A DNA stretch of 64,000 nt, taken from NCBI RefSeq assembly GCF_030159855.1, contig NZ_BSNG01000001.1, forward strand, positions 1,550,001 through 1,614,000, given 5' to 3'. Shown one piece after another: positions 35,305 to 42,413 of this stretch (positions are counted from its first letter, which is position 1; each line of letters starts with the position of its first letter). Source of the DNA: Devosia yakushimensis (GTDB lineage Bacteria > Pseudomonadota > Alphaproteobacteria > Rhizobiales > Devosiaceae). The notes beneath the pieces were generated by a model. It was not told where the DNA came from, searched no databases, and saw nothing but the letters and a program-made list of their open reading frames with translations. A program made the position numbers and the translations under genes.

Positions 35305-36780
35305 ATGACCACGATCAGCCCGCCGCGCCTCGAAAAACAATCTTTTACCGACCCTGAAAAAGCCTGGGCGCATCTGGCGGAAATCTATCGCCGCAATACC
35401 AGCTTCATCCGTGAGCATTTGAGCGCGCTCGCCAAGGGCGTGGTGCCCGAAGGCCGGGTGCGCGCCTGCTATCCGCAGGTGGAAGTGCGCTCCACCAGCT
35501 TCGGCAAGGGCGAGAGCACCCTGCCCTATGGCTATCTGCATACGCCGGGCATCTACCGGACCACGGTGACCGCGCCGGACCTGTTCCGCACCTATTTCCA
35601 GGAACAGTTCACCGTCATTCTCAAGAACCATGGCGGCACGATCGATATCGGGGAATCCGACACTCCGATCCCGTTGCATTTTGCTGTTGCTGCCAATGAG
35701 CGGATCGATGGCGAAGCGCTCAACGCGCTCAATATCCCGCTGCGCGACCTGTTCGACGCGCCCGACCTGACCAATACCGACGACGAAATCGCCAATGGGA
35801 CTTTCGTACCCCCCAAGGGTGGCCCCTATCCGCTTTCGGCCTTTACGGCGCCGCGCGTGGACTATTCGCTGTTCCGGCTGAGCCACTATACCGGCACGGA
35901 TGCGGCGCATTTCCAGAACTTCGTGATCTTCACCAATTACCAGTTCTACATCGACGAGTTCTGCCGGGTAGCCAAGGAGCATATGCGCACCGGCCACAGC
36001 CATTATGAGAGCTTTATCGAGCCCGGCAATGTGATGACCGACAATGCCCTGCGTGGCGGCGGCATCAGCGGCACGGCGCCGGTGCGCAGCCCGCAAATGC
36101 CGGCCTATCACCTGACGGCGGCGCGCGGTCGCGGCATCACCATGGTCAATATCGGCGTCGGTCCTTCCAACGCCAAGACCATTACCGACCATATCGCGGT
36201 GCTACGCCCCCATGCCTGGATCATGCTGGGGCATTGCGCGGGCCTGCGCAATTCGCAGGAGCTGGGCGATTATGTGCTGGCCCATGCCTATGTGCGTGAA
36301 GACCATGTGCTGGATGCCGACCTGCCGGTTTCGGTGCCGATCCCGGCCCTGGCCGAAGTGCAGGTGGCGCTCGAGCAGGCAGTGGAGGAAATCACCCAGA
36401 CCGAAGGGCTCGAAACCAAGCGCATCATGCGTACCGGTACGGTCGCAACCTTCGACAACCGCAATTGGGAACTGCGCGACCAGGTGGAAATCACCCGGCA
36501 GCTCAGCCAATCGCGCGCCGTCGCTCTGGATATGGAAAGCGCGACAATTGCCGCCAATGGCTTCCGCTTCCGCGTGCCCTACGGCACCCTGCTCTGCGTC
36601 TCCGACAAGCCGTTGCATGGCGAGCTGAAGCTCCCCGGCATGGCTTCGGACTTCTACCGCACCCAGGTGAACCGGCATCTGCAGATCGGCCTGCGGGCGA
36701 TGGAGATTTTGCGGGATCAACCGGCGGAACGGCTGCATTCACGCAAGCTGCGCAGTTTCGCGGAGACGGCGTTTCAGTAG
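35305..36780 (+). CDS. amn: AMP nucleosidase
   Basis: Hydrolyses AMP to adenine and ribose 5-phosphate, helping set the adenylate pool; 491 aa, close to E. coli Amn (484 aa). The N-terminal Amn-specific domain contains PYGYLHTPGIYRTTVTAPDL; the C-terminal nucleoside phosphorylase fold has MVNIGVGPSNAKTITDH, the LGHCAGLRNSQELGDYVLAH active-site region and ALDMESATIAANGFRFRVPY with the conserved D-M-E-S purine/ribose site. The ATG is preceded by AAGAGACA. It stands alone with repeats on its 3' side. Confidence 0.95.
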   Translation: MTTISPPRLEKQSFTDPEKAWAHLAEIYRRNTSFIREHLSALAKGVVPEGRVRACYPQVEVRSTSFGKGESTLPYGYLHTPGIYRTTVTAPDLFRTYFQEQFTVILKNHGGTIDIGESDTPIPLHFAVAANERIDGEALNALNIPLRDLFDAPDLTNTDDEIANGTFVPPKGGPYPLSAFTAPRVDYSLFRLSHYTGTDAAHFQNFVIFTNYQFYIDEFCRVAKEHMRTGHSHYESFIEPGNVMTDNALRGGGISGTAPVRSPQMPAYHLTAARGRGITMVNIGVGPSNAKTITDHIAVLRPHAWIMLGHCAGLRNSQELGDYVLAHAYVREDHVLDADLPVSVPIPALAEVQVALEQAVEEITQTEGLETKRIMRTGTVATFDNRNWELRDQVEITRQLSQSRAVALDMESATIAANGFRFRVPYGTLLCVSDKPLHGELKLPGMASDFYRTQVNRHLQIGLRAMEILRDQPAERLHSRKLRSFAETAFQ

Positions 36781-36980
36781 GGCTGCGCCTACACTCAGTG
36801 TCACCCCGGCGCGGGCAACGGCCCATATCGAGATGCGGCTACAGCCGCAAGATGTGTGAACGGGTGGCCCTCGCGAGGCCATCTAGCGGGGTGTTGCGAT
36901 ATCCCAGGCCGGAATGGCGCTGCAGGTGGTTGAGCGAGCCTGCGTGCAAATACCTCCGTCCCTCCTCCTCACCGCGCTTC

Positions 36981-37051
36981 CCTCGGGCTTGACCCGAGGG
37001 CCGCTCTCAATACGGCGCAAGCGGCGAATGGTCCTCGGGTCAAGCCCGAGG
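36981..37051. repeat. Family B palindromic repeat, copy 2
   Basis: 71-bp unit in the same orientation as copy 1, with end hairpins CCTCGGG/CCCGAGG and centre CTCTCAATACGGCGCAAGCG. The similarity extends outwards: CACCGCGCTTC before it mirrors GAAGAGCGGTG after it. It lies 53 bases from a family A unit. Confidence 0.85.
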
Positions 37052-37103
37052 AAGAGCGGTGATTTTGGCAAGATAGTGCACACCACCTTGTCTCCCCATC
37101 GCT

Positions 37104-37185
37104 GGAATCTATGCTGAAGGCTGCCCGCACATCCAGCGCTGGGATAGCCTTCAGCATGGATTCCGGCCTGCGCCGGAATGACACC
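37104..37185. repeat. Family A palindromic repeat pair, copy 2
   Basis: ATTCCGGC/GCCGGAAT with loop CTGC (37160-37179) is intact at the right. The left side has lost its hairpin, but the arms ATGCTGAAGGCT (37111-37122) and AGCCTTCAGCAT (37145-37156) form a perfect 12-bp inverted repeat with a 22-base centre. The rest of the 478-base gap between amn and aqpZ holds family B copy 2 and the aqpZ terminator. Confidence 0.8.
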
Positions 37186-37211
37186 GTGGGTGGAATGGCA
37201 TCGCGGATAAC

Positions 37212-37240
37212 AAAAAGCCCGGCATCACTGCCGGGCTTTT
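37212..37240 (-). terminator. Intrinsic terminator of aqpZ
   Basis: GCCCGGCA (37217-37224) and TGCCGGGC (37229-37236) form an 8-bp stem with a TCAC loop. A-run before and T-run after make it work in both directions. It sits 19 bases after the aqpZ stop on the minus strand. Confidence 0.85.
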
Positions 37241-37258
37241 CATTCGCGGAATATCCGA

Positions 37259-37951
37259 TCAGGCGTCGTCGCGGCTCAGCAGGGCCTTCCAGATGATGGC
37301 GCCCAAGGCCGCACCGATCAGCGGAGCGACGATGAAGAGCCAGACCTGACCCAGAGCGCCATTCTGCGCAAAGATGGCAGCAGCGATCGAGCGGGCCGGG
37401 TTGACCGACGTATTGGTCACTGGGATGGAGATCAGGTGGATCAACGTCAGGCCCAGACCGATGGCGATCGGCGCAAAGCCGGCCGGTGCGAGCTTGGACG
37501 TGGAGCCCAGGATCACGATCAGGAAGAAGGCGGTCAGCACGATTTCGGCCACCAGGGCCGCGACCAGCCCGTAACCGCCAGGCGACAATGCGTCATAGCC
37601 GTTGGAAGCAAAGCCACCAGCGGTAAAGCCGGCCGTTCCCGAAGCGATGACGAAGAGCACCGCCGCGCCAAGGATGCCGCCGACCAATTGTGCGACCCAA
37701 TAGGGCACCAGATCCTTGTATTCGAACTTGCCGGCAATCGCCAAACCGAGCGAAACGGCCGGGTTGAAATGCCCGCCCGAAATATTGCCGACAGCATAAG
37801 CCATGGTCAAAACAGTCAAACCGAAGGCGAATGCCACGCCAAGATAACCAATACCAACGTCGGGCACGCCCGCCGCAAGAACAGCTGCACCGCAGCCACC
37901 AAAGACCAGCCAGAACGTACCAAATGCTTCAGCAGACAGTCGTTGAATCAA
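37259..37951 (-). CDS. aqpZ: Aquaporin Z
   Basis: Inner-membrane water channel, 230 aa, the usual AqpZ length. Six membrane segments and two half-helices with NPA boxes are visible: GHFNPAVSLG and NTSVNPARSIAAAI. The second-box Arg (NPARS) of the selectivity filter is present, and the N terminus MIQRLSAEAFGTFWLVFGGC matches AqpZ. It has its own terminator on the 3' side, and its promoter must lie in the gap next to the former eno terminator (38014-38059). Confidence 0.95.
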   Translation of the reverse strand: MIQRLSAEAFGTFWLVFGGCGAAVLAAGVPDVGIGYLGVAFAFGLTVLTMAYAVGNISGGHFNPAVSLGLAIAGKFEYKDLVPYWVAQLVGGILGAAVLFVIASGTAGFTAGGFASNGYDALSPGGYGLVAALVAEIVLTAFFLIVILGSTSKLAPAGFAPIAIGLGLTLIHLISIPVTNTSVNPARSIAAAIFAQNGALGQVWLFIVAPLIGAALGAIIWKALLSRDDA

Positions 37952-38013
37952 TTTGAGCCCTCCTCATGATTCGCCGTAAACATCATACTCTCCAAAACGT
38001 TACCGGAAAACGC

Positions 38014-38059
38014 GCAAAAAGAAGGGGCCGATGCGATGTAACCGTGCCGGCCCCTTCTT
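38014..38059 (-). terminator. Intrinsic terminator (probably the original eno terminator)
   Basis: AAGAAGGGGCCG (38019-38030) pairs perfectly over 12 bp with CGGCCCCTTCTT (38048-38059). On the minus strand the stem is followed by a T-rich tract (TTTTT within 38016-38020). It lies 20 bases beyond the decayed eno 3' end, as expected if it ended the eno transcript before the oxidoreductase gene came to lie in between. It now serves the eno-oxidoreductase transcript. Confidence 0.85.
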
Positions 38060-38078
38060 GGTCTCTGCTTGTGATTTG

Positions 38079-38205
38079 GCGGCCCTTGACCAGCGAGAGG
38101 CCCGCATACTTGGCAGAGGCGCCAAGCTGCTCTTCGATGCGGATGAGCTGGTTGTATTGGCCAGACGATCGGGACGGCTCAGCGAGTCGGTTTGATCTGT
38201 CCGCA
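38079..38205 (-). pseudogene. Decayed duplicate of the eno 3' end
   Basis: About 127 bases match the last 129 bases of eno before its stop (39248-39376) at roughly 117 of 129 aligned positions, counted by eye, with two single-base deletions (in the TATTTGG and GGTCTTG runs). Encoded residues RIEEQLGASAKYAGLSLVKG compare with RIEEQLGTSAKYAGFSVVKG of the intact gene. The stop codon is lost and the frame is broken, so it is not expressed as protein. It lies in the same orientation as eno, downstream of the oxidoreductase gene. Confidence 0.9.
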
Positions 38206-38262
38206 AGGACGCTGGATATCCGCGCGCCGCCACCGCCATCCTCTGCTGTGCGGGATAGTGGG

Positions 38263-39240
38263 CTATGCGTCAGGTGAAACCACGACTTTGCCGATCGCCA
38301 TGCCCTCACCGAGGCGGCGCATGGCCTGTGCGCCCAGCTCCAGCGGGTAGACACCGTCGATAACTGGGCGCATGGCCCCGGAAAGGCAGCGCGCCGCCAA
38401 TTCGGTACTGTCGGAAGGGTTGGCGCGATACACCAGCACACCGAGATTCTGCCGCCGCCTGCGGCCAACCAGCCAGCCAAGGGCCGCTGCCTGCAGCAGG
38501 CTGCCCACGGTACCGCCGACGACAACGAGCGTGCCGCCATCGTTGAGGGCATGCGAGAAGGTTGCAATCGATCGATTGGCCACCACGTCGATGATCATGT
38601 CGAAGCGGTCTGCACCAGCGGCGAAGTCTGTGGTGCGATAGTCGACGAAAGCGTCCGCCCCCAAGGACATAAGCGCGTCACGCTTCTCCGCCCGATCGAC
38701 CGCCGTGACTCGCGCACCCAGGGCCTTTCCCATCTGCAAGGCAAAGGTGCCGACACCACCACCGGCACCGTTGATAAGCAGATGCTCACCAGGTCCCAGT
38801 TGAGGCCGCTTGCGCATTGACTGCAGCGCGAGACTGCCGGCCTGCGGCAGAGCCGCCGCGTCAATCCAGCTGAGGCCCTGCGGAAGCGGGGCCAGGTGAC
38901 CGGCTTTCGCACGCGCGAACTCGGCCAATCCGGACCAGTTGCCCTCCGAGAGATCGCCGAAGACCCGGTCCCCTGGCGCGAATTCCGTGACGCCTTCGCC
39001 TACGGCCTCAACGGTGCCGGCAATGTCAGCACCAAGGATTTTGCGGGGAGGTTTAAAGGGGTTGGTGATGCGGCCCATAGTGGTGCCGACCATCAGGTCC
39101 CAATCCCAGGAGTTGAGGGCGACGGCGCGGATGCGCACCACCACCTCGCCGGGACCGGGCTGCGGTTGGGGAATGCTCTCCAACCGCAAGGATTCTGGCG
39201 GGCCATAGGAGTCGTAGACCAGGGCCCGCATCTTGGTCAT
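38263..39240 (-). CDS. Zinc-independent NADPH:quinone reductase-like MDR oxidoreductase
   Basis: Medium-chain dehydrogenase/reductase, 325 aa. It has the N-terminal GroES-like domain (YDSYGPPESLRLESIPQPQP; GADIAGTVEAVGEGV; GDRVFGDL) and a nucleotide-binding fold with the AGGGVGTFALQMGKALGA loop. Structural and catalytic zinc cysteines are absent, as in quinone reductases. The ATG at 39240 lies four bases after the eno stop; a second ATG at 39231 (MRALVYDSYG) is also possible and neither has a strong Shine-Dalgarno. The gene is flanked on both sides by eno 3' sequence, which points to insertion behind eno. Confidence 0.88.
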   Translation of the reverse strand: MTKMRALVYDSYGPPESLRLESIPQPQPGPGEVVVRIRAVALNSWDWDLMVGTTMGRITNPFKPPRKILGADIAGTVEAVGEGVTEFAPGDRVFGDLSEGNWSGLAEFARAKAGHLAPLPQGLSWIDAAALPQAGSLALQSMRKRPQLGPGEHLLINGAGGGVGTFALQMGKALGARVTAVDRAEKRDALMSLGADAFVDYRTTDFAAGADRFDMIIDVVANRSIATFSHALNDGGTLVVVGGTVGSLLQAAALGWLVGRRRRQNLGVLVYRANPSDSTELAARCLSGAMRPVIDGVYPLELGAQAMRRLGEGMAIGKVVVSPDA

Positions 39241-39244
39241 GGGC

Positions 39245-40522
39245 CTAGCGGCCCTTGACCACCGAGAAGCCCGCATACTTGGCCGATGTGCCGAGCTGCT
39301 CTTCGATGCGGATGAGCTGGTTGTATTTGGCCAGACGATCCGAACGGCTCAGCGAGCCGGTCTTGATCTGACCGCAGTTCAGCGCCACGGCGAGATCGGA
39401 AATGGTGGAATCTTCGGTTTCGCCCGAGCGGTGCGACATGACCGACGTATAACTGGCGCGGTGCGCGGTATCGACGGCATTGAGGGTCTCGGAGAGCGAA
39501 CCGATCTGGTTGACCTTGACCAGGATCGAATTGGCCACGCCCATCTTGATGCCCGAAACGAGGCGTTCGGTATTGGTGACGAAGAGATCGTCGCCGACCA
39601 GCTGCACCTTCTTGCCGATGGCGTCGGTCAGCGCCTTCCAGCCCTCCCAATCGTCCTCGGCCATGCCGTCTTCGATGGAGATGATCGGGAAGCGGGACAC
39701 CAGGTCCTCGAGGAAGCGTGCATTGTCGTCGGACGACAGGGTCTTGCCCTCGCCTTCCATGGCGTATTTGCCGCCCTTGTAATATTCGGTCGAGGCGCAA
39801 TCGAGGCCCAGGAACACATCCTCGCCCGGCCGGTAGCCGGCCTTTTCGATCGACTTCATGATGAAGCCCAGCGCTTCGTCAGCCGATTTGAGGTTGGGCG
39901 CAAAGCCGCCTTCATCGCCCACATTGGTATTGTGGCCATCGGCAGCCAGACCCTTTTTGAGGGTGTGGAAGATTTCCGAGCCGATGCGGACGGCATCGCT
40001 GAGGCTTTCCGCGCCGGCCGGCAGGATCATGAATTCCTGCATGTCGATGGGATTGTCGGCATGCTGGCCGCCATTGATGATATTCATCATCGGCACCGGC
40101 AGGACATGGGCGTTCGGGCCGCCGATATAGCGGTAGAACGGCAATTCGCTGGATTCGGCAGCAGCCTTGGCCACGGCGAGCGACACGCCGAGAATGGCAT
40201 TGGCGCCGAGCCTCGACTTGTTGGGGGTGCCGTCCAGCTCGATCATGGCCTTGTCGACGGCCAGCTGATCGAGTGCATCCATACCCTGGATTTCATCGAA
40301 AATGGCCGAATTGACATTCTCGACGGCCTGCAGGACGCCCTTGCCGGAATATTTCTTGCCGCCGTCGCGCAGCTCCACCGCCTCATGGGCACCGGTCGAG
40401 GCGCCCGAGGGGACCGCGGCGCGGCCGAAACTGCCGTCATCGAGCACCACGTCCACTTCGACGGTCGGGTTACCGCGGCTGTCATAGATCTGGCGGCCTT
40501 GGACGTGGATAATTGACGACAT
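39245..40522 (-). CDS. eno: Enolase
   Basis: Interconverts 2-phosphoglycerate and phosphoenolpyruvate; also a degradosome component in many bacteria. 425 aa, full length. Motifs seen are GRQIYDSRGNPTVEVDVVL at the N terminus, GASTGAHEAVELRD, VGDEGGFAPN, SIEDGMAEDDWEGW, GDDLFVTN and the closing MSHRSGETEDSTISDLAVAL signature with the active-site Lys in IKMGVANSILVKVNQIG. Its stop is followed after four bases by the oxidoreductase start, so no terminator lies directly behind eno. Confidence 0.98.
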   Translation of the reverse strand: MSSIIHVQGRQIYDSRGNPTVEVDVVLDDGSFGRAAVPSGASTGAHEAVELRDGGKKYSGKGVLQAVENVNSAIFDEIQGMDALDQLAVDKAMIELDGTPNKSRLGANAILGVSLAVAKAAAESSELPFYRYIGGPNAHVLPVPMMNIINGGQHADNPIDMQEFMILPAGAESLSDAVRIGSEIFHTLKKGLAADGHNTNVGDEGGFAPNLKSADEALGFIMKSIEKAGYRPGEDVFLGLDCASTEYYKGGKYAMEGEGKTLSSDDNARFLEDLVSRFPIISIEDGMAEDDWEGWKALTDAIGKKVQLVGDDLFVTNTERLVSGIKMGVANSILVKVNQIGSLSETLNAVDTAHRASYTSVMSHRSGETEDSTISDLAVALNCGQIKTGSLSRSDRLAKYNQLIRIEEQLGTSAKYAGFSVVKGR

Positions 40523-40680
40523 GGAAAAGCCCTCTCCCGTTGGGGTTTGCTCGATATGGCCGCTTTCCTAGACGCTCGATGTGACAAGGAAAAGGGGGGG
40601 CCGGAGAAAATATCGCGCGGCGCGGCATCTCCCGCAGCGGCGAATGGATTTCCGGTGGCCGCAAAGTCCGCCGGGCCTTT

Positions 40681-40752
40681 CCTCGGGCTTGACCCGAGGA
40701 CCATTCCCCGCTTGTGCCGTATTGAGAGTGGCCCTCGGGTCGAGCCCGAGGG
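40681..40752. repeat. Family B palindromic repeat, copy 3 (inverted)
   Basis: 72-bp unit in the opposite orientation to copies 1 and 2: CCTCGGG/CCCGAGG hairpin, GACCATTCCCCGCTTGTGCC, GTATTGAGAG, and the second hairpin CCTCGGG/CCCGAGG with loop TCGAG. It lies in the 275-base gap between eno and the MHS transporter gene, which otherwise holds only the eno promoter region. Confidence 0.85.
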
Positions 40753-40797
40753 AGAACAGGTGGTGTGGCGAGGTCGGGACGCCAACCTCGCCTAGTG

Positions 40798-42093
40798 TCA
40801 GTCGGAGGTCTGCCGGATGAACCCGAAGGCCAGCAGCGTGATCACTGCGGCCAGGATCATGTAATAGCCCACGGCGTGGAGGCCGAAATTGGTGGCGAGG
40901 TACGTCGCGGCATAGGGGGCCAGCGAGGCGCCGAAAATGCCGCCCAGATTGAAGGTCAGCGAGGCACCGGTATAGCGCACGGCGGTCGGGAATGGCGCGG
41001 CCAAGGCGGTGCCGAGCGGACCATAGGTCAGCCCCATCAGTGCGAGGCCGATGCAGAGGAAGCCCAGCACGCCCACCACACTGCCCGAGCCGAAAAGCGG
41101 GGCGATCAGCAGGCCGAAAATGGCGATGGCGAGCGAGACCCCGACCATCACCCGGCGCATGCCATAGCGGTCGGCCAGCACGGCCGAGAGCGGGATGAAG
41201 AGGCCGAAAAACACGACGCCCACCATCTGCAGGATGAGGAATTCCTCGCGGGTATAGCCCAGGGCCGATGTGCCCCAGCTCAGCGAGAACACCGTCATCA
41301 GGTAGAACAGGACGAAGGTGGCCAGCGCCGCCATGGTGCCGAGCAGCAGGCTCAGCTTGTGGTGCTTGAACACGTCGAGGAACGGCACCTCCACGCGCTC
41401 AGCCTTTTCGATGGCCTTGGCGAATTCGGGCGTCTCGGTGATCTTGAGGCGGATGAAGAGGCCGAAGATGACCAGCAGCGCGCTGGCCAGGAACGGCACG
41501 CGCCAGCCCCAGCTCATGAAGGCTTCTTCGCCCATGAAATGGGCCAGCACCAGGAAAATCGTCGTCGCGAAGAAGAAGCCGACCGGAGCGCCCAATTGCG
41601 GGAACATGCCGTACCAGGCCTTCTTGCCTTCCGGCGCATTCTCGGTGGCCAGCAGCACCGCGCCGCCCCATTCGCCACCCAGGCCAAGCCCCTGCCCCAG
41701 CCGGCACAATGCCAGCAGCAGCGGCGCCATGACGCCGATCTGGCCATAGGTCGGCAGCACGCCGATCAGCACGGTCGAAATGCCCATGGTCAGCAGCGCC
41801 GCAACCAGCGTCGCCTTGCGGCCGATCTTGTCGCCGAAATGGCCGAAGAACGCAGCACCGATCGGGCGTGCGAAAAAGGCAATGGCGAAGGTGGCGAGCG
41901 AGGACAGCAGCGCTGAGGTCTCGTCGCCTGCCGGGAAGAACAGATGCGGGAATACGATCACCGCGGCGGTGGCGTAGATGTAGAAATCGAAGAATTCGAT
42001 GGTGGTGCCGACCATGCTCGCGGCAAGGATGCGGCGAGCGGAATTGGTCGATGGCACGGGGGCGCCGTTGGCGGCGTCCGTGGCGATGGTCAT
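40798..42093 (-). CDS. MHS-family MFS transporter (metabolite:proton symporter)
   Basis: Twelve-helix symporter, 431 aa, of the metabolite:H+ symporter branch (KgtP, ProP, ShiA). The start at 42093 follows CCAGGATATCGCC. Typical segments are ASMVGTTIEFFDFYIYATAA in helix 1, FFGHFGDKIGRKATL (the MFS loop 2-3 signature) and the CRLGQGLGLGGEWGGAVLLA motif of the MHS group. Substrates of this branch are organic acids, betaines and osmolytes, so the substrate is not clear here. It is divergent from the carbohydrate ABC operon and may belong to it or be independent. Confidence 0.88.
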   Translation of the reverse strand: MTIATDAANGAPVPSTNSARRILAASMVGTTIEFFDFYIYATAAVIVFPHLFFPAGDETSALLSSLATFAIAFFARPIGAAFFGHFGDKIGRKATLVAALLTMGISTVLIGVLPTYGQIGVMAPLLLALCRLGQGLGLGGEWGGAVLLATENAPEGKKAWYGMFPQLGAPVGFFFATTIFLVLAHFMGEEAFMSWGWRVPFLASALLVIFGLFIRLKITETPEFAKAIEKAERVEVPFLDVFKHHKLSLLLGTMAALATFVLFYLMTVFSLSWGTSALGYTREEFLILQMVGVVFFGLFIPLSAVLADRYGMRRVMVGVSLAIAIFGLLIAPLFGSGSVVGVLGFLCIGLALMGLTYGPLGTALAAPFPTAVRYTGASLTFNLGGIFGASLAPYAATYLATNFGLHAVGYYMILAAVITLLAFGFIRQTSD

Positions 42094-42202
42094 GGCGATA
42101 TCCTGGCGCGTTTGAATGCTGGGCCAGCCGGGCCGGCCGGCAAATCTCGCGGGCGCCCGGACGATCTTTGCCAGTCCGGCGGGAGGACCGGACTGGCGCG
42201 GT

Positions 42203-42216
42203 GTACCGTACGGTAC
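42203..42216. promoter_or_regulatory. Palindrome upstream of the MHS transporter gene
   Basis: GTACCGTACGGTAC is a perfect 14-bp palindrome, 110 bases upstream of the MHS transporter start, in the 320-base gap between that gene and the ABC operon. It could be an operator for either gene; no cognate regulator is adjacent. Confidence 0.4.
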
Positions 42217-42264
42217 GGTTCGTTTCAACCCCCTGAATGCCAGATCAGGCGGCCCCTCCTGCCA

Positions 42265-42281
42265 AAGTTGTATTTTACAAC
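42265..42281 (+). promoter_or_regulatory. Operator-like AAGTTGT/ACAAC repeat upstream of the ABC operon
   Basis: AAGTTGTA (42265-42272) and TACAAC (42276-42281) form a GTTGTA-TTT-TACAAC inverted repeat, followed by another GACAAC. The same half-site occurs before the GntR/EamA pair and before the second GHL6 gene, so it is a candidate binding site for the FCD-type GntR regulator at 54853-55599. Confidence 0.4.
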
Positions 42282-42413
42282 ATTGACAACATGGACAAAT
42301 AATCTAACCATAGGGGCATTGGTCTTGCCCGGGCGCCTTGAGGAGGGAGGTCGGGTCAGGGACTGGAGCGCGGCCTGTGGGCCGCATGCATCTGCGATGC
42401 CTGGGAGGATATG

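Noticed and set aside
38079..39376. Insertion sequence around the oxidoreductase gene
   Set aside because: No transposase, terminal inverted repeats or short target duplications; the flanking repeats are eno coding sequence.
32272..40752. Repeated 72-bp units considered as CRISPR
   Set aside because: Copies are kilobases apart, palindromic at both ends, in both orientations, with no regular spacers and no cas genes.
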